The position numbers and the translations under genes are program-made. A DNA stretch of 64,000 nucleotides from RBG-16-34-14 sp963727535 (lineage in GTDB: Bacteria; Bacteroidota; Ignavibacteria; Ignavibacteriales; Ignavibacteriaceae): contig CAVSGR010000001.1 of NCBI GenBank assembly GCA_963727535.1, positions 992,001 to 1,056,000 on the forward strand. The letters are read 5' to 3'. The notes below the pieces were generated by a model. The model searched no databases and had not been told where the DNA came from. It saw nothing but the letters and a program-made list of their open reading frames with translations. Positions within the stretch are counted from its first letter, which is position 1, and the number at the start of each line of letters is the position of its first letter. This document shows positions 1-9,307 of this stretch, in pieces.

Positions 1-1
1 C

Positions 2-73
2 CAGCAAGCGAGTACAGGTGATGAATTTGTCGATTTGATAATAAATGAGCTCGGCGGAGAAGAAATTAGTTGA
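2..73 (+). CDS. C-terminal end of an unidentified protein (partial)
   Basis: The window opens inside a reading frame that gives about 23 residues ending in LGGEEIS and a TGA stop. Nothing upstream is available, so the product cannot be named. It lies about 70 bases before cmk on the same strand and may belong to the same transcript. The short acidic end is not diagnostic. Confidence 0.45.
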   Translation, partial: QQASTGDEFVDLIINELGGEEIS

Positions 74-144
74 TTTTATATTGTTTTTAGCTTTTTTTAC
101 AGCCCTTCATTTTTTGAAAAAATAAAGAATATTAGCTATTTTTA

Positions 145-852
145 ATGTCTATGCCTCAAAAGTTAATTGTGGCTATCGATGGCCCTGCAGGTTCCGGTAA
201 AAGTACATCTGCTAAAATTGTTGCCCAAAAATTAGGTTACCTTTACATCGACACAGGAGCTATGTACAGGGCAATAACTTTGCTGTCTATTAAAAATAAA
301 ATCAGCAATGATGAAGATGTAATAAAGCTTGCTGATGGAACTGATATAAAGCTTGATTTTATAGATGGAGAAACAAAAGTAATAGTTAATGATGAAGATG
401 TAACAGGTGATATCAGAACCCAAGAGGTTAATTCCCAGGTTAGTGAGATTAGCAAGATCGAAGGTGTTAGAAAAATTTTAGTGAATAAACAGAGAGAGAT
501 GAGTAAAGGTGACCGCGGAATAGTGATGGAAGGAAGAGACATTGGAACAGTTGTTTTCCCAGAAGCAGATGTTAAAATTTTTATGACTGCTTCAATCGAG
601 GCGCGTTCTGAAAGAAGAATGAAAGAATATTTGGAAAAAGGAACTGATATATCCCTGGAAGATGTTAAAGAGAATTTATTAAGCCGGGATAATATTGACT
701 CACATCGTGATGTTAGTCCTCTTACGAAAGCTGATGGAGCAGTAGATGTCGATACGTCAAAAGTATCTATTCCTGAACAAGTAAATATTATTTTAGAAGA
801 AATTAAAAAAGCAGCGAACAGGAAAGGAATTGAATTTTCATTAGTAAGCTGA
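145..852 (+). CDS. cmk: cytidylate kinase
   Basis: Phosphorylates CMP and dCMP with ATP in the cytoplasm for pyrimidine nucleotide supply. The P-loop GPAGSGKS lies at residues 13-20, followed by the IDTGAMYRA nucleotide-binding segment. The MEGRDIGT motif and the SRDNIDSHRD stretch of the CMP-binding and lid region are all present. At 235 residues it has normal family length. A second ATG two codons downstream is an equally good start, because no clear ribosome binding site separates them. Placement directly before rpsA is the widely conserved cmk-rpsA pair. Confidence 0.96.
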   Translation: MSMPQKLIVAIDGPAGSGKSTSAKIVAQKLGYLYIDTGAMYRAITLLSIKNKISNDEDVIKLADGTDIKLDFIDGETKVIVNDEDVTGDIRTQEVNSQVSEISKIEGVRKILVNKQREMSKGDRGIVMEGRDIGTVVFPEADVKIFMTASIEARSERRMKEYLEKGTDISLEDVKENLLSRDNIDSHRDVSPLTKADGAVDVDTSKVSIPEQVNIILEEIKKAANRKGIEFSLVS

Positions 853-963
853 AAGAAATTTTAAACCATATTAAATAATTATGTTAAACTAATTTATCTG
901 CTGCATTTCATTTTATGGTTTTTGATCTTGCAACAGAAATAAATATATAATTCAGGAGGCTTA

Positions 964-2787
964 ATGTCCCAGGAAGAAAACAAAGAAACGATTAACAAAC
1001 CCGTGACTTCGATTGATTATGAGAAGGCGAAGAACAAATTTCAAAACGAAGAATACTCACAGGAAGAATTCCTTACATTGGCGAAACTCTATTCTGAGTC
1101 GTTCAAAGATGTTAAAGAAGGCGAAATAATAAAAGGTAAAGTTGTTAGAATACAGGGAGATAATGTAATTCTAGATGTCGGTTTCAAATCCGAAGGGTCA
1201 GTTCCGCTGTTAGACTTTCCTAATCGGGAAGTAAAAATAGGACAGGAAGTTGATGTTGTACTTGAAAGTGTTGAAGACCAGGAAGGCAATCTTGTTTTAA
1301 GTAAATCAAGAGCGGACTTCTTAACAATCTGGGATAAAGTTCTCAGAGCACATGAAACCGGTGAAATTCTACAGGGTAAAATTGTAAAAAGAATAAAAGG
1401 CGGAATGGTTGTTGACCTTATGGGAATGGAAGCTTTCCTTCCGGGTTCACAAATTGATATCAGACCGATCCGTGATTTTGACGCTTTTGTTGGTCAAACA
1501 ATGGATTTCAAAGTTGTAAAAGTAAATATCCCAACAGAAAATGTAGTTGTATCACACAAAGTTCTAGTTGAAGAAGAAATTTCTGATCAGAGAAATGCTA
1601 TTCTCGACAGCCTCGAGAAAGGACAAATTCTCGAAGGAACAGTTAAAGCAATTACAGACTTCGGAGTTTTCGTCGATCTTGGCGGAGTCGATGGTCTTAT
1701 TCATATCACCGATTTAAGCTGGGGAAGAATAAATCATCCTAATGAAATTGTTAAGCTCGATGAAACAATAAAAGTTGTTGTCACCGATTTCGATGAAGAG
1801 AAAAAGAGAATTTCTCTCAGTCTTAAAAAACTTCTTCCGCATCCATGGGAAAGCATCGAAGAAAAAATTCATGTTGGCGATAAAGTTTCCGGTCGTGTTG
1901 TATCTCTAACTGACTACGGTGCATTTATCGAAATCGAAAAAGGAATCGAAGGACTTATTCATAACTCTGAAATGAGCTGGACGCAACACATTAAACATCC
2001 TTCACAGGTTGTTGCAATGGGACAGATTGTGGAAGCCGTTATTCTTAGCCTGGATAAAGAAGAGAAGAAAATATCACTTGGAATTAAACAACTCGAGCCG
2101 GATCCATGGCAATCACTTATGCAGAAATATCCGGTTGGTTCAAGACATTCAGGAATAGCCAGAAACTTAACCAACTTTGGAGTATTCGTTGAACTTGAAC
2201 CGGGAGTTGATGGATTAGTTCATATTTCTGATCTATCTTGGACAAAGAAAATAAGACACCCCGGGGAGGTTGTTAAGAAAGGTGAACAGCTCGATGTTAT
2301 CGTTCTGGGAGTGGATGTAGAGCAAAGAAAAATATCGCTTGGACATAAACAGGTCGAAGATAATCCATGGGATAAATTTGAAAATAGTTATGTTGTGGGC
2401 ACTCTCGTAGATGGCAAAGTTGTCCGGATAATCGAAAAAGGATTGATCGCAGAACTTCCAGAAGGAGTAGATGGTTTTGTGCCTGCAACTCAGCTTTCTA
2501 CAGGAAAGATAAAAAATGTTGCAAACCATTTTCCTATTGATTCCGATTTATTGTTAACAGTAATAGAATTCGATAAGGAAAATAAAAAGATTGTCTTAAG
2601 TGCAATTGCTGCGCTCAAAGAAAAATCAGAAGATGAGATTCAGCAATATATTGAGTCACATAAGCTGGAAAAAGTAACTCCGCAGGATATTAAAAATACA
2701 GAGACAACTGCAATAGATACTTCTGAGTTCCCGATCTTTGAAGTCTCCGAAGAATCACATCAAAAGCCTCCGGCTGACAATAAGTGA
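964..2787 (+). CDS. rpsA: 30S ribosomal protein S1
   Basis: RNA-binding protein of the small ribosomal subunit that helps recruit mRNA to the ribosome. The 607 residues hold six S1 (OB-fold) repeats, beginning near residue 50 with GEIIKGKVVRIQGDNVILDV. The most regular are the central ones, each with the pattern G..V.G.V..(L)TDFGVFV.L..GVDGLIH.S. The tail after about residue 560 is acidic and low in complexity. A strong ribosome binding site (AGGAGG) precedes the ATG by a few bases. It follows cmk and ends at a clear intrinsic terminator. Confidence 0.97.
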   Translation: MSQEENKETINKPVTSIDYEKAKNKFQNEEYSQEEFLTLAKLYSESFKDVKEGEIIKGKVVRIQGDNVILDVGFKSEGSVPLLDFPNREVKIGQEVDVVLESVEDQEGNLVLSKSRADFLTIWDKVLRAHETGEILQGKIVKRIKGGMVVDLMGMEAFLPGSQIDIRPIRDFDAFVGQTMDFKVVKVNIPTENVVVSHKVLVEEEISDQRNAILDSLEKGQILEGTVKAITDFGVFVDLGGVDGLIHITDLSWGRINHPNEIVKLDETIKVVVTDFDEEKKRISLSLKKLLPHPWESIEEKIHVGDKVSGRVVSLTDYGAFIEIEKGIEGLIHNSEMSWTQHIKHPSQVVAMGQIVEAVILSLDKEEKKISLGIKQLEPDPWQSLMQKYPVGSRHSGIARNLTNFGVFVELEPGVDGLVHISDLSWTKKIRHPGEVVKKGEQLDVIVLGVDVEQRKISLGHKQVEDNPWDKFENSYVVGTLVDGKVVRIIEKGLIAELPEGVDGFVPATQLSTGKIKNVANHFPIDSDLLLTVIEFDKENKKIVLSAIAALKEKSEDEIQQYIESHKLEKVTPQDIKNTETTAIDTSEFPIFEVSEESHQKPPADNK

Positions 2788-2809
2788 TTTTTACGGAAAT
2801 CTTTAAATT

Positions 2810-2833
2810 AAGGGCGGGATTTTTCCCGCTCTT
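2810..2833 (+). terminator. intrinsic terminator after rpsA
   Basis: A 10-base-pair stem (AAGGGCGGGA / TCCCGCTCTT, one G-T wobble) closes a four-T loop and is followed by AAAATTTTAAAT. It sits 22 bases after the rpsA stop. The T tail is weak, so some read-through into mtaB is plausible. Confidence 0.75.
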
Positions 2834-2848
2834 AAAATTTTAAATAGA

Positions 2849-4177
2849 ATGAAACAAACCGTAGCATTACATACTTTAGGATGCAAACTTAATTTTTCCG
2901 AGACATCAACTATCGGAAATGAATTTCTTCGTAACGGATTCTCATTAGTTAATTTTAAAGACAAGGCTGATGTTTATGTCCTGAACACATGTACTGTCAC
3001 TCAAAATGCCGAGAAAGACTGTCGCCAGCTTGTAAGAAAAGCACTCAAACAAAACCCTGAGGCTTATATTATTGTTACTGGTTGTTATGCTCAACTCCGT
3101 CCTTCGGAAATAGTTGATATAAAAGGTGTTGATGTCGTTCTTGGCAGCAATGAAAAGTTTAAACTTTTTTCTTTAATAGATAATTTTCAGAAAAGAGATT
3201 TAGCCTGTATTTTTGTTTCCCCAACTGAGAAGTTAAACGAATTCGGTCCTGCTAATTCTACAGACGCAGACAGCAGAACAAGAGCTTACTTTAAAATTCA
3301 GGATGGCTGCGATTATAAATGCACTTTCTGTACAATACCTCTTGCAAGAGGATTAAGCCGAAGCATGAACCCGGATGAGGTTGTTCACCAGTTCAGAAAT
3401 CTTGTTGATTCAGGTTATAAGGAAATAATTCTAACCGGTGTAAATGTCGGGGATTACGGGAAATCTTTTTCAACTGATCTCTATAATTTACTTTTAAGAT
3501 TAGTTAATATCGAAGGCGATTTCAGAATAAGAATTAGTTCGATCGAGCCAAATCTTCTTTCTGATGAAATAATAAATCTTACAGCAGAAAATGAAAAGAT
3601 ATGTAATCACTTTCATATTCCTTTGCAAAGCGGTAGTCCCAAAATTTTAAAGATGATGAGAAGAAGATATAATGTTGGAGATTATTCAAATTTAATTTAT
3701 AAATCCAAAGATAGAATTGAAGATCTCGGAATCGGTGTTGATGTAATCGTCGGGTTTCCCGGTGAAACCGAAAATGATTTTATGCAGACATACAATTTTC
3801 TGAAAGAGCTTCCTGTTTCTTATCTTCATGTATTTTCATATTCTGAAAGACCAAACACTGCTGCAATTGAATTTGACAATACAGTTGATATTTTTGAAAG
3901 ACGCAGGAGAAGTAATATGTTAAGAATTTTAAGTGAAAAGAAACGATACGAATTCTACCAGCAAATGATTGGAAAAGAACTCGATGTATTGTTTGAATCG
4001 GAAAACATTTCAGGAAAGATCAAAGGATTTTCTTCAAACTATGTGAGAGTTGTCCTCGATTATAATCCTAACCTTGTAAACAAAGTATATTCTGTTGCTA
4101 TTGATAATATTGTCGATAATACTTGTTCCGGCAATATTAAGGGGACAAAAAAATCAGTTGAATTAATAGCAAGTTGA
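2849..4177 (+). CDS. mtaB: tRNA t6A37 methylthiotransferase MtaB
   Basis: Radical-SAM enzyme that adds a methylthio group to N6-threonylcarbamoyladenosine at position 37 of tRNAs. The N-terminal UPF0004 domain starts with HTLGCKLN and contains NTCTVT and VTGCYAQ, supplying the three cysteines of the auxiliary iron-sulfur cluster. The radical-SAM signature DGCDYKCTFCTIPLARG follows near residue 155. A TRAM-like RNA-binding domain forms the C-terminus (about 380-435). The opening HTLGCKLN form and the 442-residue length fit MtaB better than MiaB or RimO. Confidence 0.93.
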   Translation: MKQTVALHTLGCKLNFSETSTIGNEFLRNGFSLVNFKDKADVYVLNTCTVTQNAEKDCRQLVRKALKQNPEAYIIVTGCYAQLRPSEIVDIKGVDVVLGSNEKFKLFSLIDNFQKRDLACIFVSPTEKLNEFGPANSTDADSRTRAYFKIQDGCDYKCTFCTIPLARGLSRSMNPDEVVHQFRNLVDSGYKEIILTGVNVGDYGKSFSTDLYNLLLRLVNIEGDFRIRISSIEPNLLSDEIINLTAENEKICNHFHIPLQSGSPKILKMMRRRYNVGDYSNLIYKSKDRIEDLGIGVDVIVGFPGETENDFMQTYNFLKELPVSYLHVFSYSERPNTAAIEFDNTVDIFERRRRSNMLRILSEKKRYEFYQQMIGKELDVLFESENISGKIKGFSSNYVRVVLDYNPNLVNKVYSVAIDNIVDNTCSGNIKGTKKSVELIAS

Positions 4178-4198
4178 TATAGATATTTATATTTAAAT

Positions 4199-4927
4199 AT
4201 GAAAAAATTATTATTCCTAATATTCGGCCTCGCCGCTTTAAGCTTTCCTCAAAATTCAAAGAACTTGCTTGAGCTTAAACAAGGATTAAAATCTGCTCCT
4301 GAAAAAAATTTGCAGGAGATAAATGTAGTCTACGATGCACCAAAAAAGAAAAGCCCGGGATTAGCAATTATTTATTCACTATTGCTGCCGGGGATGGGAG
4401 AATTATATGCCGGCTCTTACTCGAGTGGAAAATATTTTACTATCGCTGAAGGAGCGTTATGGACAACATACATCGGTATGAAAGCTTACGGCAACTGGCA
4501 GAAAGACAGGTATAAATCTTTTGCTTCTTCTAAAGGTGGAGTAAATTTAGAAGGAAAGAATGACGATTATCTTTCGACAATTAGCGAATATTCGAATATT
4601 AACGACTACAATAATGAGAGAGCGCTTGAAAGAAACTTCGATGAAATGTATGAGCCCTCTACTTATTACTGGAGCTGGCAAACTCCCGATGATAGAAAAA
4701 CTTACAGAGGCATGTGGGTATCGAGCGAACAAACTTTTAATGATGTAAGATTTGTTGTCGGGGCTTTAATCGTTAACAGGATTGCGAGTGCAATAAACGC
4801 TGTAAGATTAGTTTCTTCCTACAATAAAAGTTTAGATGAAGAAGTATCGTGGAATTTTTCTGTAGGAATTTCAAGACCTGTTAATCTTCCCGAATCCCTT
4901 ACTTTCAACTTTCAAAAGAATTTTTGA
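4199..4927 (+). CDS. DUF5683-type membrane protein
   Basis: A 242-residue protein with an N-terminal signal peptide (MKKLLFLIFGLAALSFPQ). A segment near residues 60-85 reads KSPGLAIIYSLLLPGMGELYAGSYSSGK, the hallmark of the DUF5683 family: a lysine-proline stretch, a membrane helix and a G.G..Y.G..W/YS.GK turn. A second hydrophobic helix lies at about residues 180-195. It sits 22 bases after mtaB, so co-transcription is likely. Its function is unknown; the family is common in Bacteroidota envelope gene sets. Confidence 0.75.
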   Translation: MKKLLFLIFGLAALSFPQNSKNLLELKQGLKSAPEKNLQEINVVYDAPKKKSPGLAIIYSLLLPGMGELYAGSYSSGKYFTIAEGALWTTYIGMKAYGNWQKDRYKSFASSKGGVNLEGKNDDYLSTISEYSNINDYNNERALERNFDEMYEPSTYYWSWQTPDDRKTYRGMWVSSEQTFNDVRFVVGALIVNRIASAINAVRLVSSYNKSLDEEVSWNFSVGISRPVNLPESLTFNFQKNF

Positions 4928-4943
4928 TAAAATATTTGCTACC

Positions 4944-5570
4944 CTATTTTAGCACCATCATCTTTTTTGTTAAAATATAATTCCCTGCAATTACTCTGTA
5001 AATATAAACTCCACTTGAAAGTGTTGAAGCATCAAACCTCACTTGCCTGTATCCTGCCTGCTGTACTTCATTAACCAGGGTTGTTACTTCTGCTCCAAGT
5101 ATATCATAAACTTTTAGTATTACTTTACTGTCCACCGGAAGCTGGTATTGTATTGTTGTAACCGGATTAAACGGATTGGGAAAGTTCTGCTCCAGTTTAT
5201 AATCTGTTGGCGGAGTATAATTCAGTATAAATAATTTTTTCTGAAAGATTGATTTGTTATCAGTTATCATAAATTCAACACTATCCTTTACATTAACAGG
5301 AGCTTCTCTTTTTATGTCGAATGAAAAAGCTGCTTCCGTTTCTCCTTTTGCATCTATTCTTTTAATAATTTGTTCATCTTGGTTAAACTGTAGATTTGAT
5401 GAACCTTTCAAGAGTTTCACAGTTACATTTTCTGCATTTGTTATACTTGAAATATTTGATAAGCTAAGAATTATTTGGTTACTCTTAGTCCCAGGCACTA
5501 CTTCGTAGATAGTCTGGGAATAAGTAAATAAAAATAATCCCGATAGTAAAAATAAAACTATTGCTTTCAT
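4944..5570 (-). CDS. secreted protein with T9SS type A sorting domain
   Basis: A 208-residue exported protein. Residues 1-18 are a signal peptide. Residues 20-115 look like a beta-rich, Ig-like module. Residues about 120-208 form a C-terminal T9SS sorting domain that begins at LEQNFPNPFNPVTTIQYQLP and ends in KKMMVLK. Such tails direct proteins through the type IX system to the cell surface. A GGGAG ribosome binding site precedes the ATG. It is the last gene of a run of secreted-protein genes on this strand. The N-terminal domain function is not recognised. Confidence 0.85.
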   Translation of the reverse strand: MKAIVLFLLSGLFLFTYSQTIYEVVPGTKSNQIILSLSNISSITNAENVTVKLLKGSSNLQFNQDEQIIKRIDAKGETEAAFSFDIKREAPVNVKDSVEFMITDNKSIFQKKLFILNYTPPTDYKLEQNFPNPFNPVTTIQYQLPVDSKVILKVYDILGAEVTTLVNEVQQAGYRQVRFDASTLSSGVYIYRVIAGNYILTKKMMVLK

Positions 5571-5612
5571 TGTTTTGTCTCCCTCGCATAGATAAATAAT
5601 CTGTGCTACATT

Positions 5613-7634
5613 TTAAAATGCTGAGTTTAATTTAACTTTCGCTCCAATTCCAAATTCTATATCTTTTGCTATAAAAGATCCTTCTATCTCACTATGTTCT
5701 TTTATCCACAATGTACCATTGGGTACAAAAAAATTAGCTTTAATTACATTGCTTATTCCTATCTTTGCTGCCTTGGGAGTAGCACCGAGATTTCCATTAT
5801 TTCCATTTATCCCGCCTACATAAAAAATTATATCTTTTGCACTTACTGTAGTAGTATCTTCGGGACCAATATAGCTTCCCTGTCCGCTGTCAAACTTATC
5901 AGCTATTCTTACTTCTGAAGGCGATTGAAAAACTATTTGATTATTAATTCCCCCATTAAATAAGTTTATGTGATATTCTCCTCCTCTCAATATCAGTTTC
6001 CCGTTCTTTTTTACCTGGATAGTTCCATAGCTTCCCGGCTGCAACGTTTGTTCTCCGCCAATTGGTATTACAATATCAATTGTCCCTGGCGTCGAAGATT
6101 TAAATTCAGGAAAAGTACTAACTATTGGCAATTCCAACGGCGTATTTTGCAAACCTGTGATAGTACCATTATTGTCAAGTTCGTTATAGTAAACATCACC
6201 GTTTATAGTAGAACCTTGTTTTACTTTTATCCTGGTTGCTTTAATAGAATATCCAACCGGAGTAGTTACCCCAATTCCAATTGAAAGTTCAACCTGTGAA
6301 TCCAGGAAAGGAGCAGAACCTGCTTCATTTACACCAATATCGCCGGACAAGACATCCGAATTTTCCTTTAACCATAGGCTATGTGTTGCAAAGAGAGCGT
6401 AGGTGGATATATTACTCCCCAACGGTATCTCCGGTAATCTGTCTAAAATGTATTGTGCACTGTAGTAGAGAAATTTCCAGCCTTCTATTGTTATAAAACG
6501 AGGATCTGAGTTAAGAGAATCTTTATAAACTACATCAACAGTATCCTGAAAAGATTTAATATTTATAACACAAGCAATTGAATCTCCATTTTGTAAGTTT
6601 GTTTTGGCAGATTGAAGTTGATTTTGCAGTTCACTGATCAATTCTTCATTCGCTAACCAGTTATCATTGTAAACAGTATCTACTAAATTTATTAATTCAT
6701 CGATTAGCTGAAGGGTAGATTTCAGTGAATCCAGATTCTGTTGTTTGAATACAATTAAAAACTCTGCAACAATACTTCTTGATGTTTCGTTGTGAATTTG
6801 AGTTAAATGATCACTTACATACTGATAGTTTTGAATTGATGGGTAATACTCAAATAAATCCCTCACTATCTCAGTTGTCATTGTTGAATCTAATAGTAAT
6901 CTGTTTCGCATCAGTTCATCTAAATTAGGATAATTAAATTTTAATAGGTTATTTAATGCCAGCGCCCTGATTGATCTATCATTTAGTCTATTATTAAAAT
7001 TTTCAAAGGCATATGCTAAAATTGGAGCTGTCTCTATTCCGTATTTCTTTACAAGTGTATTGATAGCATTATAACTTTCAGACCAATTATCTAAGTACGC
7101 TATTCTAATTAATTCTTGTTTTGCTTGACTTTCATAGGTCGGTAAATTATTAATTATCTTTTCCAAGAGATTTGAAGAATTCCTGAATGTTTCTGGCTTT
7201 TTTCTATCTACTAGTTCAAATACATTTTCCGCTGTAGAATAATCTCCTTTTAAAAATAACTCATATGTTATATTAACCTTCATTTCAAGAGTGTCTATAA
7301 AATCAGCATTTTCTACATGTATAGTGTCCACAGCATTCATAAACTGATGTGCAAGTGAAATGAAATTTGGTGAGTTATACTTACTTAATGCTAATAGATA
7401 ATCGTAAGCTAAGCTTCGCCCTTGTTGCCAAATAGTCTGTTCCAGAATTGGCACTACTTCAGGAACATTATAAAAGAGTGCTTCCCCAATAGCTTTACTC
7501 CTATCAAAGTAATCATCACTCTGAATCATTGACAATATATACGCTTTTGTTTCTGCTGAAGGTTCTTGTTGCGCCTTTATTATAGAATTAGTTAGTATCA
7601 GTATTAGGATTACTATTTTACTTAAATATCTCAT
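5613..7634 (-). CDS. secreted protein with helical repeats and a beta-rich C-terminal domain, function unknown
   Basis: Not recognised as a named protein. The ATG at 7634 is preferred over the GTG four codons upstream because GGAG sits six bases before it. Residues 1-21 are a signal peptide. Residues about 25-330 are helical and resemble HEAT or ARM repeats. The last 270 residues are beta-rich and glycine-rich, with repeated ladder-like phrases (SLWLKENSDVLSGDIGVNEAG, GTLWIKEHSEIEGSFIAKDI), suggesting a beta-helix or surface-adhesin fold. It has no T9SS tail. It starts 18 bases after the gene upstream and probably shares its transcript. Confidence 0.6.
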   Translation of the reverse strand: MRYLSKIVILILILTNSIIKAQQEPSAETKAYILSMIQSDDYFDRSKAIGEALFYNVPEVVPILEQTIWQQGRSLAYDYLLALSKYNSPNFISLAHQFMNAVDTIHVENADFIDTLEMKVNITYELFLKGDYSTAENVFELVDRKKPETFRNSSNLLEKIINNLPTYESQAKQELIRIAYLDNWSESYNAINTLVKKYGIETAPILAYAFENFNNRLNDRSIRALALNNLLKFNYPNLDELMRNRLLLDSTMTTEIVRDLFEYYPSIQNYQYVSDHLTQIHNETSRSIVAEFLIVFKQQNLDSLKSTLQLIDELINLVDTVYNDNWLANEELISELQNQLQSAKTNLQNGDSIACVINIKSFQDTVDVVYKDSLNSDPRFITIEGWKFLYYSAQYILDRLPEIPLGSNISTYALFATHSLWLKENSDVLSGDIGVNEAGSAPFLDSQVELSIGIGVTTPVGYSIKATRIKVKQGSTINGDVYYNELDNNGTITGLQNTPLELPIVSTFPEFKSSTPGTIDIVIPIGGEQTLQPGSYGTIQVKKNGKLILRGGEYHINLFNGGINNQIVFQSPSEVRIADKFDSGQGSYIGPEDTTTVSAKDIIFYVGGINGNNGNLGATPKAAKIGISNVIKANFFVPNGTLWIKEHSEIEGSFIAKDIEFGIGAKVKLNSAF

Positions 7635-7652
7635 TTTCAACTCCACGCTTAT

Positions 7653-9299
7653 TTATTGATAGCTGCAATTGGAACAATCTTTTCCAAATAGCTTTAGAGG
7701 AAATCTTTTTTCTAGTGCTGTTTTGTAATCTTCTATTCTACCTTTTATACTTGGTCGACTCTGAATTTCCCTTTCGTGGTCTAATTCCTTGGCAGAATCT
7801 CCTGATCCGCTGAGGTTTTCTATTTCTTTGTTAGCCCGTTGAACAAATCTCCAAATTAGATCATATATAACCTTTTCAGCATTCAATCTATGAGTTTCAT
7901 CATAACTTTCACATAAATCTTTATAATTCTCAATATCATTTATTAAAGTAGGAAACATTTCTTCAATTATACTTTTATAGTCGGCCAAATGTTCTCTTTC
8001 ATGTATTCTAATTAATTCAATCGGCACATACTTATATAATTCATTTGGATAACAATTGAAACCGCAGAAATCAGCAAATGCTTGTTCGGCGTCATCCTGC
8101 AGAATTTTTGCAGGATCATTTACTTCATTAATATTTTCAATTAGCATTTTGGGAACACTTCCTGGTGGATTAATCTTCAAATAACAAACACCGGCAATAA
8201 AATCCAATATCAGAGGAGTGGGATTGTTATTTTGAGGATTAACAAAATAATAATGCACCTTATCAACAATCTTGTAAGGTTCTAATTCCCAAGATTTAAT
8301 AAATGTGTTGGTATTATAATCATATTTAAATCGTTTATACTCGATAGGCTTAGAACCACCTGCTTGGTCAGATTTATTTGGATCATCACAGACTTGGGCC
8401 AATTCTGATATTTGCAAATAATCTCCGTTATCATTAACAGAAATTGGGTAAAATTCATTCCTTTCAACAACATTATAACTAATTGTAGAATGTTCGGTTG
8501 AAATGTTATCGCATTCATTTTCTTGTACAATATCAACACTTCCAATACCAAAAGTTGACTCAATAAAATCGCCAATAAAACATGCACTACTTTCTGCATT
8601 GGGAGATGCCAAGGTATTCAGTTTTTCAACCATTTTTTGTTTTTCCGAAATCGAAAGTGCTGTGTTATTAACTTTGCTCTTAACATCTTTAATAAATGCC
8701 GCCTTTTCCTCGACAGATCGATTTTTCTTCATAGCAACTTTAGGCTTTTCTTTGCCAATTTTCTTAAATCCAGTGGGACCATCTGGTGCTGCTATACCTG
8801 CACCTATTATTCCACCATCATCAATTAATCCTACCCTTATTTTAACAGTACCACTATCTGCAGACACATCAGCAACAAAATATACCGGAACTGAGTTGGG
8901 TATACCATAAAAATGTGGTTCCAGGTAACAATCTTCTTCATCGCAGGCAAAGAGATTTCCTAGACAACCCTCTGCAATTCCTATCTCAAAAGTCTGATCT
9001 GGTGGAAAAACTTCGATTGTACCATCAGGATTTCTTTTCTTTATAACTATAGAAGCCGTATCACCTGGAGAAAGTGTATCGGGTGTTATCGTTACAAATA
9101 CTGGTGATGGCTGAATTAAAAATAATTTATTTGCCGATTGTATTTGCGGATCGGAAGTGCTTATCCTGATAATAACACTGTCCTCAGTATCCGCACTGAT
9201 ACCATCTGCTATATAATCAAGGTCTGCAACGCCACACGGCTGTCCCGGTCCAAAAGTATATTGCTCAATGCCGGTCAGGCTTTGTACACTTTCTCCATG
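7653..9299 (-). CDS. C-terminal part of a large secreted protein with an HExxH motif (frame-broken)
   Basis: An open frame of about 548 residues that continues the protein starting at 10279. The conceptual junction reads ...IIKGGEYGSLIDPV-HGESVQSLTGIEQYTFGPG... once two single extra bases near 9300-9325 are removed. An Ig-like beta domain follows (LSPGDTASIVIKKRNPDGTI), then a lysine-rich linker. A C-terminal domain contains IRIHEREHLADYK, a zinc-metallopeptidase-like HExxH motif. A GTG at 8867 could serve as an artificial start, but coding sequence clearly extends upstream of it. It has no T9SS tail. The substrate and function are unknown. Confidence 0.6.
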   Translation of the reverse strand, partial: HGESVQSLTGIEQYTFGPGQPCGVADLDYIADGISADTEDSVIIRISTSDPQIQSANKLFLIQPSPVFVTITPDTLSPGDTASIVIKKRNPDGTIEVFPPDQTFEIGIAEGCLGNLFACDEEDCYLEPHFYGIPNSVPVYFVADVSADSGTVKIRVGLIDDGGIIGAGIAAPDGPTGFKKIGKEKPKVAMKKNRSVEEKAAFIKDVKSKVNNTALSISEKQKMVEKLNTLASPNAESSACFIGDFIESTFGIGSVDIVQENECDNISTEHSTISYNVVERNEFYPISVNDNGDYLQISELAQVCDDPNKSDQAGGSKPIEYKRFKYDYNTNTFIKSWELEPYKIVDKVHYYFVNPQNNNPTPLILDFIAGVCYLKINPPGSVPKMLIENINEVNDPAKILQDDAEQAFADFCGFNCYPNELYKYVPIELIRIHEREHLADYKSIIEEMFPTLINDIENYKDLCESYDETHRLNAEKVIYDLIWRFVQRANKEIENLSGSGDSAKELDHEREIQSRPSIKGRIEDYKTALEKRFPLKLFGKDCSNCSYQ

Positions 9300-9307
9300 T
9301 TACCGGA

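Noticed and set aside
8503..8910. Plus-strand open frames opposite the large secreted protein
   Set aside because: They are the antisense of a convincing minus-strand coding region and have no ribosome binding site or family features.
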